Origin: Cotesia glomerata | Taxonomy: Eukaryota; Arthropoda; Insecta; Hymenoptera; Braconidae | Assembly (NCBI RefSeq): GCF_020080835.1 | Contig: NC_058161.1 | Span: forward strand, 3,224,001 to 3,288,000 | Direction: 5' to 3' | DNA: 64,000 bases | Part shown: piece after piece, positions 8,301 to 18,732 of the stretch | Numbering within the stretch: position 1 is the stretch's first letter | Layout of the letters: each line of letters starts with the position of its first letter | Made by a program: the position numbers and the translations under genes | The notes under the pieces: generated by a model | Databases searched by the model: none | What the model saw: only the letters and a program-made list of their open reading frames with translations | Told to the model about the DNA's origin: nothing

Positions 8301-11240
8301 CGATTCAGACAACATGTAGCTCAATCTGGAGATCCCTTTGCTAGTATCATCAGCGAAACTAGTTCTGAAAAAGAACAGAGCCCCGATCAGTCCAAAAAAT
8401 CAATATCAATATCAGAATCTAGAAGAGACGAAAATTTAAGACCAGAAATAGAAAATCAGGATGAAAATGACAACAAATCTTTGACTTCAGGAGGATCTCA
8501 ATCTAATTCAAGAAGCAGTAATAATTTTGTACTTCGTGACTCAGCTGGTGAACATTCTGATAGAGGCAAAAATTTATTAAGAACTCGTGCATCTTCGGTA
8601 CATTCTGATATTTCGGAGAACAAATCTTCAACGACTAGTATCAGTGAAACTTTTAAGTCAATAGAAAATCTTCCTTTGGAGGAAGAGACTAATAGTCAAA
8701 ATTACGAGCCTATTGGAGAAGAAGAAGAAGAAGAAGAAGAAGAAGAAGACGAAGACGAAGACGAAGACGAAGACGAAGAAGAAGAAGAAGAAGAAGAAGA
8801 AGACGAAAAAGACGAAAAAGAAGAAGGTGGTGAAGAGCCAATGGAAACAGAAGAAATTTTAAATCCAAGTCAAAGTCAGAAAATTCTTGAAGAAAGTATT
8901 GTTGAAGAAGCTTCAGGTTTTAGAGCTGATGATTTTGAGGAAGATGAAGAGGTTGTTGATAAAGAAAATAGGAAGAGTCTTAATAATTTAGAGGATGTTG
9001 ATGTTTCTCAGGCACAGAGTCCAAAGAAAGGTAGGAAGAGTAGACAAACTTCTGATGCGATTATTAGTCAGCAAGAGAAGGAGATTTCAAGGGTTGAATT
9101 GAATGATAGGCGCAGAACTAGGCAGAGTGAAGGTGAGTCAGTTAGAAATAGTCCTCAAGCTAGGGTTGAGGTGAGGAAGAAGAGTGTAGGGAAAAAATCT
9201 CATAGGAGAGTTTCTGAGGTTGATAATTTGAATTCGGGAATTGAAGCTGATAAAAGTTTGAGTGGGTCGGCGAGGAAGACGAGGTCTGGAAGAGTTTTGG
9301 AGGATGGAACTCCTGAGAAAAGTTTGGGGAAGGGTAAGGCTAGGAGGTCTAAGGATAAAGTAAATGAAGAGGAGATTGGAGTTAGTTTGGAGAAGAGTTT
9401 GACGGATTCACAGAGGAAGACTTGGTCTGGAAGGGTTTCTAAGGAAGTTTTGAGGGATGGTAGTGAGTTTGCTGAGCGGTCGAGAATTGTTTTGGAGGAA
9501 GGGAAGAAAATTCAGAGGAGAATTTTTGGAGATTCGGAGGATGAGGATGAGGTGGTGAATAGGAAGGTTAAGGAGGTTGGTGGAGGGAATGAGAGGCTGG
9601 GAGGAAAAGATCATAGTCAGAAAAGTTTTGATGAAGTGGAGGGTCAGGAAGCTGGAGAAAGTTTTAGGGGTGAAGAAGTGGGTTCAGTTGTTGGGGATTT
9701 GGACGGTGGAGAAAGAAGTAAAGCTGATGATCAAGAAGATGATGAGAAAGATGAGGAGGAAGTTAGTCAGGATAGAAGTAATCAGGAAGATAATGAGAAA
9801 AGTCAGGAAGTAGAAAATCAGGAAGGTAATGAAGAAGTTAGTCGGGAAGTTGGTGAAGAAATAAGTTCAGGAGTTGAAAATCAAGAAGAAGGCGAAGAAG
9901 TAGAAGAAGATGATGAAGAGGAAGAAGAAGAAATAAGTCTAGAAGTAGAAAATCAGGAAGGTGATGAAGAAATAAGTCCAGTAGAAAATCAAGAAGAAGG
10001 AGAAGAAGAAGAAATAAGTCTAGAAGTAGAAAATCAGGAAAGTGATGAAGGAATAAGTCCAGAAGTAGAAAATCAGGAAGGTGATGAAGAAATAAGCCTG
10101 GAAGTGGATAATAAAGAAGATGAAGAAGCAGAAGAAGAAATAGCTAAAAAAACTCCTCGTAAAGAAAAAGAAATAAGTAGAATTGAAAGTATAGACCGTA
10201 AAAAAAAGAAATCAATTTCTAAACGTAAATCTAAATTAGGTTCACCGAAACATTCTTCAACGCGTTATTTTAATAAAGATAAAAGTTCAGATGAGTTTGA
10301 TAGTGATGAAATTGATGAAGAGTTAGATAAGTATGTCAGAAATACTTCCAAGATGTCTTTACAAAATAAAAGTAAACCTAGAGAAATAAATCCGACTCCA
10401 AGTGACTTACCCTTCCGTGAAAGTGATTCCGACAATGATAATTTAGGTGAGGCTATTCAAGAGGGTATTGCAGAAGCTAGACCATCAGAAACTCGACCTG
10501 GTACGTCAAGGACAGTGAATAAAGCTGTAGAATCTAACAAGTCAGTAGGGTCTAAGCAGCTTCAGAGTAACCAGAGGTCTATCTTGAGCTTTTTTAGCAA
10601 CAGCACTGCAAGACCATCTTTGCATATCAGTACCAAGCCGCTTGCGTCTTCGGATCTGCTGAAAGAAGTCGATGCTAGGATGAAGGAAATAAAGAAGCGG
10701 CGGGATGAGTCTTTTGCTAAGCAAATGGAGGAAGAAATGGCTGTTATTAAGGCGAAGCCGGTGAAGTTGATGCCGGTGAAGAAGAAAGTTGGTGTCAGCT
10801 TGGTTAAGAAGAGTGTTAAGGCTAAAGAGGTTAATAAGGCGTTTATTGTTAATGGGGTGGTTTATAGGAAGCCGAGGTTGCCTAGGCCGAAGCACTGGGC
10901 CACTGATAGGCTTTATAAATTTTTGTGGAAGAAAATGGAAGCTAAATATGAGCTCCAGACAAGACTCAAGTCGGAAAAGTTTGTTACTGAGCTTGCTAAG
11001 GCTGTTGAAGTTATTATAAAGAAGAAAGAGTATAAGGATTATAAATTTGTGTTGGAAGAGCTGATGAAGAAAATGGCACGGTTGGGGATTATTGTTACGA
11101 GGAAGGATTTCTATGATTTTTGCTATGATTTTCTGCCGTATGAGTTCAGGGAGAAGGTCACTCCTATGCTGCTTCCTGGAGCTGTTCATCTGGTTCCGTT
11201 TGAGCCGCAGAAACTCAATACACCGATATTGGAAGGTTGA
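4610..11240 (+). CDS. CENP-T-like kinetochore/histone-fold protein, three exons, 1270 aa
   Basis: CENP-T is the DNA-binding, Ndc80-recruiting subunit of the inner kinetochore. Exons are 4610-4703, 4780-5004 and 7747-11240; the phases agree (split GAT and TCT codons) and all borders are GT/AG. The start is fixed by an in-frame TAA at 4601-4603. Residues 1-31 are Arg/Ser-rich. Residues 32-46 and 75-90 carry a repeated motif (DDELWFRRLPDESNM and SDESFWQRLDDSDSNM). A nuclear localisation-like PPPKRRK lies near 122-128. There is a Glu/Asp run at about 431-469, repeats of EVENQEGDEEIS type at about 790-905, and a PIP-box QRSILSFF at 1049-1056. The C-terminus from about H1156 is helical and ends with FLPYEFREKVTPML. 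That pattern resembles the end of vertebrate CENP-T, where the histone fold is followed by LPLEYRQLLIP. The order of disordered acidic body then C-terminal fold fits CENP-T. The family call rests on the last 115 residues only; a generic Glu-rich nuclear protein is the alternative. Confidence 0.68.
5333..5378. repeat. TA microsatellite
   Basis: A run of TA dinucleotides sits at the centre of a Helitron-like palindromic module. The same arrangement is seen at 26881-26941 and 49737-49788. Confidence 0.9.
5385..6026 (+). mobile_element. Non-LTR retrotransposon (LINE) 3' end, 5'-truncated
   Basis: An open frame from about 5394 to 5786 encodes a fragment resembling the region after the reverse transcriptase core in CR1/Jockey-like LINEs. 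The stretches are RLQRKMNCCVRYIYK, HITPYFKRLGWLKLIDRRNYF and SFLVHGICIWNALPAEI. A roughly 240-base 3' UTR follows and ends in a TATC microsatellite (about 6008-6027), typical of some LINE tails. The reverse transcriptase catalytic part is absent, so the copy is dead on arrival. It sits in intron 2 of the CENP-T-like gene, in sense orientation. The clade assignment is inference. Confidence 0.75.
6027..6925. mobile_element. Long-TIR non-autonomous DNA element
   Basis: The ends are inverted copies: TATTAGAGTGGGCCAAAAAA at the left and TTTTTTGGGCCACCCTAATA at the right. The inverted match extends inward for roughly 240-270 bases (for example CTCACCAAAGGACAGCT versus AGCTGTCCTTTGGTGAG). The unpaired middle (about 6320-6600) has no transposase. 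It lies directly against the LINE tail. Confidence 0.75.
8719..8832 (+). repeat. GAA/GAC trinucleotide run within the CENP-T-like coding sequence
   Basis: Nearly pure GAAGAA/GACGAA triplets encode the Glu/Asp block at residues about 431-469. This tract is probably length-polymorphic. Confidence 0.85.
10572..10595 (+). other. PIP-box (PCNA-interaction) motif in the CENP-T-like protein
   Basis: Codons 1049-1056 encode QRSILSFF, an exact match to the PCNA-interaction consensus Q-x-x-[ILM]-x-x-[FY]-[FY] and close to the DNA ligase I motif QRSIMSFF. It lies in a predicted flexible segment about 100 residues before the C-terminal fold. Confidence 0.6.
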
Positions 11241-11324
11241 TTTGCGTGGAGAGGGTATTTAGAGAATATTTTGACTCAGGGATAGGGAACAATGTAATTT
11301 TTATTAAAAATTTGTAATATGAGT

Positions 11325-12140
11325 AAAAAATAATTAATATTCTAGAGTTAGTTTAATTATTTATAAATTTAATTTCAGTTGGTGACATTTATTAAAATAA
11401 TATTGTTAATAATAATAGTTATTTAACTTGTAATTTGATGAGTATCTAAATAATTAAATAATTATTTTGTTTAGTAATAAAAAGAAGCTATTTTGATAAA
11501 TGAAAATGTTTGTTACTTTTATAAAATTTTGGATTTTTTTTTTCATGTGAATTTAGTATTAAAAATATAATTCTATTCAATATTGTCTATAAAAATAATT
11601 TTATTCAATATTGTCTGCAAAAAATAATATTATTTCAGGTGGTAAATTATTGAAATAAATTTTTATTTTTTTAGAATATAAATCCAAACGCTAGAATGAA
11701 ATTTGTAAATATTAATATTGGCGTTGTTTGATTAAAAAAACAAAATATATAATAATTAATATTCTAGAATTATCAGTTCAATTATTTATAAATTTAATTT
11801 CAGTTTGTGACATTTATTAAATTAATATTGTTGATAATAATACTTATTTAACTTGTAATTTGATGAGTATCTAAATAATTAAATAATTATTTTGTTTGGT
11901 AATAAAAAGAAGCTATTTTGATAAATAAAAATGTTTGTTACTTTTATAAAATTTTGGATTTTTTTTTCATGTGAATTTAGTGTTAAGAAAATAATTTTAT
12001 TCAATATTGTCTAGAAAAAATAATATTATTTCAGGTGGTAAATTATTAAAATAAAATTTCTTATTTAAAATCTAAATTTAAATGCTAAATTGAAATTTTA
12101 AAATATTAATCTTGTCGCTGTTACATTGAAAAAAAATTTA
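11325..12140. repeat. Tandem duplication, period about 425 bp
   Basis: Two adjacent copies share, for example, TTGATGAGTATCTAAATAAT and GAAGCTATTTTGATAAAT; the second phrase occurs near 11484 and again near 11909. The duplication spans the CENP-T-like 3' end, so the AATAAA signal also exists in two copies. Confidence 0.75.
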
Positions 12141-12714
12141 TACAGTTATAAAAAACAAGATATATAATTAATCCTTTATTACACTTATTAATTTAAAAAA
12201 ATTGAATGATTTTCCTAATTCTTATTGGCTCTCAGCCTCAACAGATATAATGACGTTAAAATCAATTAAAAGTAGATTTTTTTACGCGAAAAAATAATTG
12301 AGTTTTGTATCATTAACTTAATAAATAAATGAAATTTTTCACTAGAAAAAAAATCTTGAGAATATACACATTGAACGTGTAAGTGGTGGAAAATTATACA
12401 GTGGCACTATTTAATTTTTTTTTTAATATTTTAATCGGATCCTTCTTTCTACGGTAATTCGTAGCTCATCCCCTCTTGTCGGCAAAAAAAATTACATCTC
12501 TAGTCACATCTCTATAAATATGTACAATACGACATTTAATTACTGGACATTTCATGAAATTCTCAGTTCGATTCCGAGCAACGGCAAATTGAATTGTTAA
12601 TTTTTTTTTTTAATTAAAAATTTTTTTGTTACATTTATTAATTAATCAGATTGATATTTTCCTTATTATTTTTTCAATCAAATTCAATGAAAATAAAATT
12701 TCTTCAAAATTCTT

Positions 12715-12895
12715 AACCAAATATACGGCTGGTATCTCCATTTACCTACATGTGAAAATTTCTATTTTCAAATCTAATTATTTCATTAAATATTCCGGAA
12801 ATCTACTGTTTTTTAATTTTTTTATTAATTACTAGGCTGCGTAGATTGAATTTACAAATTTTCAGGAAGTTTTAAAATTTTTACTACTCCTTAAG
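12715..12895 (+). mobile_element. Fragment of the GGAGATCCA-TIR element family
   Basis: AAATATACGGCTGGTATCTCC through AGGCTGCGTAGATTGAATTT matches the end of the element at 55940-56597 and, inverted, the start of the one at 42003. The terminal GGATCTCC is missing or diverged. Confidence 0.5.
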
Positions 12896-13381
12896 ACAAA
12901 AAAATTTCTTAGTCTAAGAATTTTTGTACTCAAGTCAAGAAAATGAAGTTCTTCAGAATTATTGACTTGATTCAAATAAATTTTTTTTCTGTGTATCTAA
13001 TTCATCTTATTTGGACATTTTACACCGAATCAGATGGTTTGAAAATTTCTCATTTCTTATTTTCTTAATGTTTTAACGGGAAAGTGCGGGGATAGTTTGT
13101 TGAGCCAATCATTCTACTAATTTCTTTTATTTATAATTTTTACAAAATTTTTGATGCAAAAGTGTTGTATTATAAAATTTCCAAAAATAGTCTTGTCTGT
13201 AAAAAAATTATCAAAGGCACAATACTAAAAAGAATATTAATTCCTACAAAAAATACCCTAAAGAATACATTTTTTTGGCACTTGTAAACACTAGTCTAAC
13301 TTTTAAAATTAAATAATCATTATAAATTACAATAATAATAATAATAATCAGTCATGGACAAGTATTTTAACATATTTAAAT

Positions 13382-14146
13382 TTAAATATCATGATGAGGT
13401 TCATGACAATAATCATAAATAGGAATTTCCGGCGGTTCTTCGGGTAATTTGGGCATGCATCCTCGAGTGACACAAACAATGCAAAGCGTCACAGCAAAAG
13501 CAGTAGCAATGTGCCAAGAAAATGCCAGAGCTACTCGTTCAGGAGACAAAATTTCTAAAGGATATGTCCTGACCATGTGAGCGATCCATCCTCCATGAAG
13601 AATAGTAGTGAAACCTCTTAGAATCTTCATGTCTGGCCAGATTATTTCCAGCAAGACAGTGAATGAAGTCATCCAGACAACTCCCGCAAGGATTTTGTTG
13701 GGAGTATTCGTCGCTCCGCTGGCCCAGACAAACAGGAACCCTTCCACGAAGAAACTTTGAGCAAGCGCTAAATGCGCCAGGCTGTTGGTCACATTTCTTG
13801 GGAAGTAAAACGTCAGGACGTCTACTAGACCGGAAAATGCAAAGAATAAATAAATTGTCGCGTGGACAACTTTTGGAGATACTGTTTCGTTGTCAGGAAG
13901 ACCGCCGATCATTGTACCCACGAGACCGAGCGCGGTGGCGATTAATTTGAGACTTCCTTCTATTGGATGAACTGAGAACAGTTTTTCACAGTATCGAGCG
14001 ACTCTTCTGGACTTTGATGGGTCGTTTTCCTCATTGCGCTTCGGGGTGATCCAGAATTTTGCGTACTCGCAGCACCACTTCAAGCCGAAGGCGTAAAAAA
14101 TGCAGCCAATTAATACGTACGGAAGCGCTGATTCTAATGATTCCAT
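13382..14146 (-). CDS. TMEM45/DUF716-family multi-pass membrane protein
   Basis: A single intact coding exon of 254 residues, close to the 250-280 usual for TMEM45 proteins. Seven hydrophobic segments fit the family: roughly 7-27, 65-83, 93-115, 123-143, 151-171, 177-193 and 205-227. Other family-like features are the early PYVLIGCIFYAFGLKW, a short charged loop after segment 1, the SLKLIATALGLVGT segment and LRGFTTILHGGWIAHM. The C-terminal tail is acidic and proline-rich with several His. The 5' UTR is probably split by a 63-base intron (14178-14240, GTAAGT donor and TTTCTAG acceptor on the minus strand). The family's biochemical role is poorly defined, and I do not assign one. The gene is convergent with the CENP-T-like gene. 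Confidence 0.85.
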   Translation of the reverse strand: MESLESALPYVLIGCIFYAFGLKWCCEYAKFWITPKRNEENDPSKSRRVARYCEKLFSVHPIEGSLKLIATALGLVGTMIGGLPDNETVSPKVVHATIYLFFAFSGLVDVLTFYFPRNVTNSLAHLALAQSFFVEGFLFVWASGATNTPNKILAGVVWMTSFTVLLEIIWPDMKILRGFTTILHGGWIAHMVRTYPLEILSPERVALAFSWHIATAFAVTLCIVCVTRGCMPKLPEEPPEIPIYDYCHEPHHDI

Positions 14147-14590
14147 TTTTGGAGGTTGAAATTAAAGTAAATGATGACTAGAAAGAAAAAAAAGATTTTT
14201 AGTTAGATTGTAATTGTTTTTATTTATAATAATTACTTACTTATTTTTTTATAAATTTTGTTTTTTCATATTGATGACACTTAAAGTATTTTTTGATGAA
14301 CTATGACTGTGTCAACTGTGCAATAAGCACGAGATAAAGTAATTTAAAGTAGGCCGGAACTTATTTATAATTTGTTAAATTATTTTAGTGAAAAATGTGT
14401 AGGTCGAAATGTTTTGGTCGAACTTACGCGACCTCTGAAAAGTTTTTCAAGTCCATGAACCTTGGAGAGCTTGCAGAGCTGTGTTTAAAAGTAGAGAGTT
14501 GCTCTATCATAAGCCAGAGCTGTAGAAGTCTGTTGCGCTATACCTGAACCTGAGTCAGGGTTTTTCCTTGTTTTCGACTGAATATAACTT
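14147..14590 (-). promoter_or_regulatory. 5' UTR and presumed promoter of the TMEM45-like gene
   Basis: This region contains the putative 5' UTR intron (14178-14240) and then mixed-composition sequence. It is upstream by position only; no core promoter motif is assigned. Confidence 0.4.
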
Positions 14591-14941
14591 CCCTGATAGC
14601 CACCTTATACCTATAACTTACTGTCAATCTACGTCCGCAATTGGAAGCAAACTTGACGGAAAGAGTTGGCAAAGCAAGCGATTATCTATTAGTTAACTAT
14701 AACTTACTCTGCAAATAGACGTCAAAACTTGCTGTACAAGTATTTCTGTCAAATTGTAGTAAAGTTGAAAGGAAATTTAACTAAAAGCTTGATTGTTAAT
14801 TTGTATTCAAGTTGCGGCTGTAGATTTCCGTCAATTTGCTTACAACTGTTGTTGAATGAAGAATTACCGCCAACTTGATGTATAAATTAACCGTAACTGC
14901 TAGAACTCAACTACTTACTGAAAAAGCGCTGGCTATCAGGG
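14591..14941. mobile_element. MITE, TIR CCCTGATAGCCA, copy 1
   Basis: It starts CCCTGATAGCCACC and ends CGCTGGCTATCAGGG, giving a 12-base perfect TIR and 351 bp. The interior is about 95 percent similar by eye to the copy 70 bp downstream. No open frame of note. Confidence 0.75.
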
Positions 14942-15010
14942 AATTATTCTTTGATGGATCCTTTTTTATCGTTGCCAGAAAATTTATCATAACGATTCCG
15001 GCCGTAGATT

Positions 15011-15358
15011 CCCTGATAGCCACCTTACCTATAACTCACTGTCAATCTACGTCCGTAATTTGAAGCAAACTTGACGGAAAGAGTTGGCAAAGCGAGCGAT
15101 TACCTATTAGTTACCTATAAGTTACTCTGCAAATAGACGTCAAAACTTGCTGTACAAGTATTTCTGTCAAATTGTAGTAAAGTTGAAAGGAAATTTAACT
15201 AAAAGTTTGATTGTTAATTTGTATTCAAGTTGCGGCTGTAGATTTCCGTCAATTTGCTTACAACTGTTGTTGAGTCAAGAATTACCACCAACTTGATGTT
15301 AAGTTAACCGTAACTGCTAGAAGTCAACTACTTACTGAGAAAGCGTTGGCTATCAGGG
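15011..15358. mobile_element. MITE, TIR CCCTGATAGCCA, copy 2
   Basis: Same family and orientation as 14591-14941, 348 bp, with intact TIRs. The spacer 14942-15010 and the left flanks of the two copies are not alike, so these are two insertions or an old tandem arrangement rather than a simple duplication. Confidence 0.75.
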
Positions 15359-15369
15359 TTTTCTATTCT

Positions 15370-16110
15370 AGAATTCTAGAATTTTTAACTTCCCGCTAAG
15401 AAAATCGAAGATTTTCAAAAATCGGGAAGTTATTGTTTTCACCCCGTTTTTCAAAAATCGAGTTTTCATCAGATCTCGACGTTTGAAGGTCACAGGAAGC
15501 TTCCCTGACTATCCCCGCGAGGTTATCACGGTGTCTGTATGTATGTGTGTGTGTCTGTGTCTGTGTGTGTGAAAGTATGTGAACCGCTTATAACTTTTGA
15601 ACGGCTTGACCGATTTCATCGCGGTTGGTGCCATTCGAAAGGGCTTGACCAAACTTAGATTTTGAAAACTATTTGGACCGATTCAGACCAATAAATTTTG
15701 AGAAATCTTAAAAAAACTGAAAAAAAAAATTTTTTTCAAATGTGGTTTTTTTGGAATAACTTTTAAACGGCTTAAAGGTTCAATTCCAAAAACTAATCAG
15801 CTCTTAATCTCAAAAAACCACGTCGATCGCCACCAATCCGGTCAAAATCGGTTTATTCATTCAAAAGTTATTGCGGTTTAAAAATTCAAAAAATAGTGTC
15901 ATCAAATCCCTATCAGACTTTTGAGCTCGAAGAGCTCAAAATCATAGGAAAACAATCTCTTTGAGCTTGGAGAGCTCAAAATAACCCATAAATTTTATTT
16001 TTGAGCTCGAAGAGCTCAAAAACGTCATTGGTGCAATTTTAAGCGCCTAAGTATGGAATTAGCGGGAAGTTGCAGGGATGGCCTTCAGGGTCAACCGTTT
16101 TCCTAATTTT
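15370..16110. mobile_element. Dispersed repeat with GAGCTC palindromes, long copy
   Basis: It begins near AACTTCCCGCTAAGAAAATC, with a local stem formed by CGAAGATTTTCAAAAATCG-type sequence. A GT-rich microsatellite lies at 15540-15575. It ends near GCGGGAAGTTGCAGGGATGG and CCTTCAGGGTCAACCGTTTT. Three hairpins of the form TTTTGAGCTCGAAGAGCTCA lie at about 15918-15940, 15960-15982 and 16002-16024. A second, shorter copy is at 51560-51935. No protein frame. Confidence 0.65.
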
Positions 16111-16146
16111 TTAATTCTAAATATGTGTAATTTTTTTTTTCAATAG

Positions 16147-16323
16147 ATAAAATACATGCTTTTGCGGGACAGCAAGAAGATCCCAGACGAGACAAAATAT
16201 TTGTGGCTAGCAAATTTACTCGAAATATTATCTGAGTATCAATTTCAATTCATGAATAATAAAATGAGAAAATTAGATTGGGAACGAATTAAAAATTTAA
16301 AATTCAATAGTATTAAATACTGA
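16147..16323 (+). CDS. Unidentified candidate terminal exon (about 58 codons)
   Basis: A strong polypyrimidine tract and CAATAG acceptor precede an open frame starting IKYMLLRDSKKIPDETKYLW, continuing through LANLLEILSEYQFQF, and ending with KFNSIKY and a TGA at about 16321-16323. The composition looks protein-like: Leu/Glu/Lys, helical, no low complexity. I do not recognise the family. No matching upstream plus-strand exons are seen, because the preceding 1.5 kb is repeats. It could therefore be an orphaned exon, a retained fragment, or chance. A second frame through the same bases is open for only about 28 codons. Confidence 0.3.
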   Translation: MKYMLLRDSKKIPDETKYLWLANLLEILSEYQFQFMNNKMRKLDWERIKNLKFNSIKY

Positions 16324-18042
16324 TCGTCAACAGCTGATGCTATTAGACTGCTCAAAAAAATCATGACTACCTTGTAGCACAACTTGATAACTTAAATAAC
16401 AGTGGAACGAGTCATAATGCATAAAATTTACTTAATGTCATAATTCAATCCCCTGGAATTTAGTGTAAATACAAAACATATATGATATATACGTATAAAA
16501 CTACGAAAATTTTTCAATATCCGTGACGATCGCTATTAACAAGACTTCTATTAGTTGCATTTAACTGATTTTCATGTCACTATAACTACTTCGGAGTGAC
16601 CAGTCTAAGTGTGAGAAAAATACGACACCTAGCAGAGATTCCAGGAACTAATCCCCTATAAGATAGCATGAGACGTCTAAAATGTGGTTTTAAGACACTT
16701 TTTAACTGAAAACTCTGTTTTTATAGTCGTTTTTTATCTTAGAAGATATTTCGTGTATTCGTAAAAAGAATTGGAATTAAAAAGGTAGACTAACAAGGAG
16801 AGTAGGACTTTGATATTTGTTAACGATGGCGAGTAGGTCTTTGTGTGATGCATGGCTCTTATAGGAGTGTGAGTAGATGTAAAGAAATGTCGGTTCCACC
16901 CGGTATATTCTACTGCAGGAACATACCAGCAGCGGCTAGGCATTGAGTCCGCCGTTGCGTTGCGTTGGAACACTTGAAGCCTCAACCAGTTACGGCAACA
17001 ATGGGCTTTGTCTTCACGCCGTCGGCGCTTGCAAATTGGTAGAAATCTTGATTAAAGGTGCAATTCCACTACTGCTGCTGCCTGCTGCTTGCTGCTGCTG
17101 CTCTGCCTTAGGAATAATATGAATTGCACCCCGATGCTCTCATTCCTCTTTACTTGTTTGTCTTTTTCCTTTTATTTTTCAACTTTTTGTTCTTCACGGT
17201 ATTCCTCATCACAGTATTCTCCGTCGCGAGCATAGAAAGGGAGATAAAATCCCAGGAATTATTTATAAACAGTCATGTCATTTTTTTCATTGATATTTGT
17301 TCATAAATTACAAACTGTACTCAAAAAGTGAAGCTTTTTTTTCAAATTGTCATCTTACTGGTCAGGGCAATGATTATCACAGCTTACAATATATATTATA
17401 TAAAAGTTTGAATTTTAACGCACAGACCGCGTTTATTGTATGTAATATTGTAATCTTTTATATATAAGTAGCTCAATTCAATGAATACACGGTGTATTAT
17501 CCGGATGATCTGAGTGAATGGGCTTAGAGCGCTTATTATTGACGATACATCATATAATATATAATATATAATACATAACAATAATTTCGATGTAGTAATC
17601 GAATGTTACCCTTGTCCAGGACACGGGGCGGCAGATAAAGAATTCCCAGCTTGGCCAATGCCAATCGAGTGGACCTTTTGCTTGTAAGGAGTTGTACCAG
17701 TCTTAATAGAGGAAACCAACAATTAAATCCCCGGACTACGTGTTTCTATTCACCCTCGGCTTAATCTTGTTCGCTCCTCGGACTCGGTCATGAAAATGTT
17801 GACATTTGGATGATTATCGGCTAATCGGTTTTCGGTTATGAAAATTTCTGATGGTGGGAAAATTATGTTTTATTAGAATTGCCAGATGGGGTGTTTATTA
17901 TTTCTTGATGATTAGATGACAAAGAAATCTCTATTTTTTTGGGTTAATTATTGTTTAGATTGTTATAAACAAAATTTGATGTTCATATCTGGCCTAGTAC
18001 AAAAATTAGCCGTATCAAGACATGTTAGGGTTGATATGCCAT
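16324..18042. other. Non-coding stretch with moderate-GC blocks
   Basis: Blocks at about 16540-17260 and 17590-17860 are less AT-rich and low in repeats. A CTG/CTGCTG run lies at about 17072-17101. The open frames here are short and have no recognisable domain. The 17260-17590 part is AT-rich. Confidence 0.4.
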
Positions 18043-18732
18043 CACAGAAAAAAAGGAGCCAAGAAAATATTTTTCTTCCTAATTATTTTCTTGATCGAAA
18101 AAAAATTTTTTTTTGACAAGAAATTTCACTTATTCCATTAAAATTAATTCTCTTGCTTTAAGAAATACGTATCTTGATCCAAGAAAATTTATTTAAGTCA
18201 AGAAAATCTTGTATTGAGAAAATTCAGCCTCTTGCTCCAAAAAATTTAGTTCTTGATAGAAGTTAATTTTCTTGTCTTGAGAAAATTTCTTACTTGTTCC
18301 AAAAAATTAAATATAAAGATAGAAGTAAATTTTCATAAATATTTTTATTGATTGACATGTCAAATGGCAAGATCAAATAATATTTCATCATTTTTTTTTC
18401 ATTCAATATGTATAATTGCACACTAAAATAATATAAAATAGGTATCAAATATTCAAGAGAAAAATTTTCTCAAGGTGAGAAAATGTTTTTCTCAGCAGAA
18501 GTAGGTGGCGCTGCTTCCCTAAACTATCTAAAAATCTTGATCAAATATAAAAATTTATTGTATTAAGAATTTATGATAATTTGAATTAAGAAAAAATTAC
18601 TTCTATCAAGAATAGAATTTCAAGAAAAATTTTTTACTTCGGCCAACACAACTTCGGTTTTCCTTCAGGCAACCGACAAATTTTCTTGAGGCAAGAATTT
18701 TGTTCTCCAGTCAAGAAATTTTTCTTTCTGTG
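18043..18732. mobile_element. TIR element with CACAGAAA ends, copy 1
   Basis: It starts CACAGAAAAAAAGGAGCCAA and ends with CTTTCTGTG, about 690 bp. The interior is rich in CAAGAAAATTT-type repeats (both orientations). Its reverse-complement relative is at 29622-30321, and a truncated relative starts at 22363. Confidence 0.7.

Larger units (their letters stand above)
11241..13381. other. Convergent intergenic region between the CENP-T-like and TMEM45-like genes
   Basis: A polyadenylation-type AATAAA lies at 11476-11481, 236 bases after the CENP-T-like stop. A 425-bp-period tandem duplication follows, then AT-rich sequence, then a fragment (about 12715-12895) related to the 42003-42300 and 56400-56590 transposon ends. 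No protein-coding exon is seen in 12150-13380. Confidence 0.6.

Noticed and set aside
9408..11189. Long minus-strand and alternate-frame open frames inside the CENP-T-like exon
   Set aside because: These are shadows of a purine-rich coding strand; the spliced plus-strand frame explains the locus.
16734..16985. Minus-strand 83-codon open frame
   Set aside because: No recognisable domain, no splice evidence, lies in a non-coding moderate-GC block.
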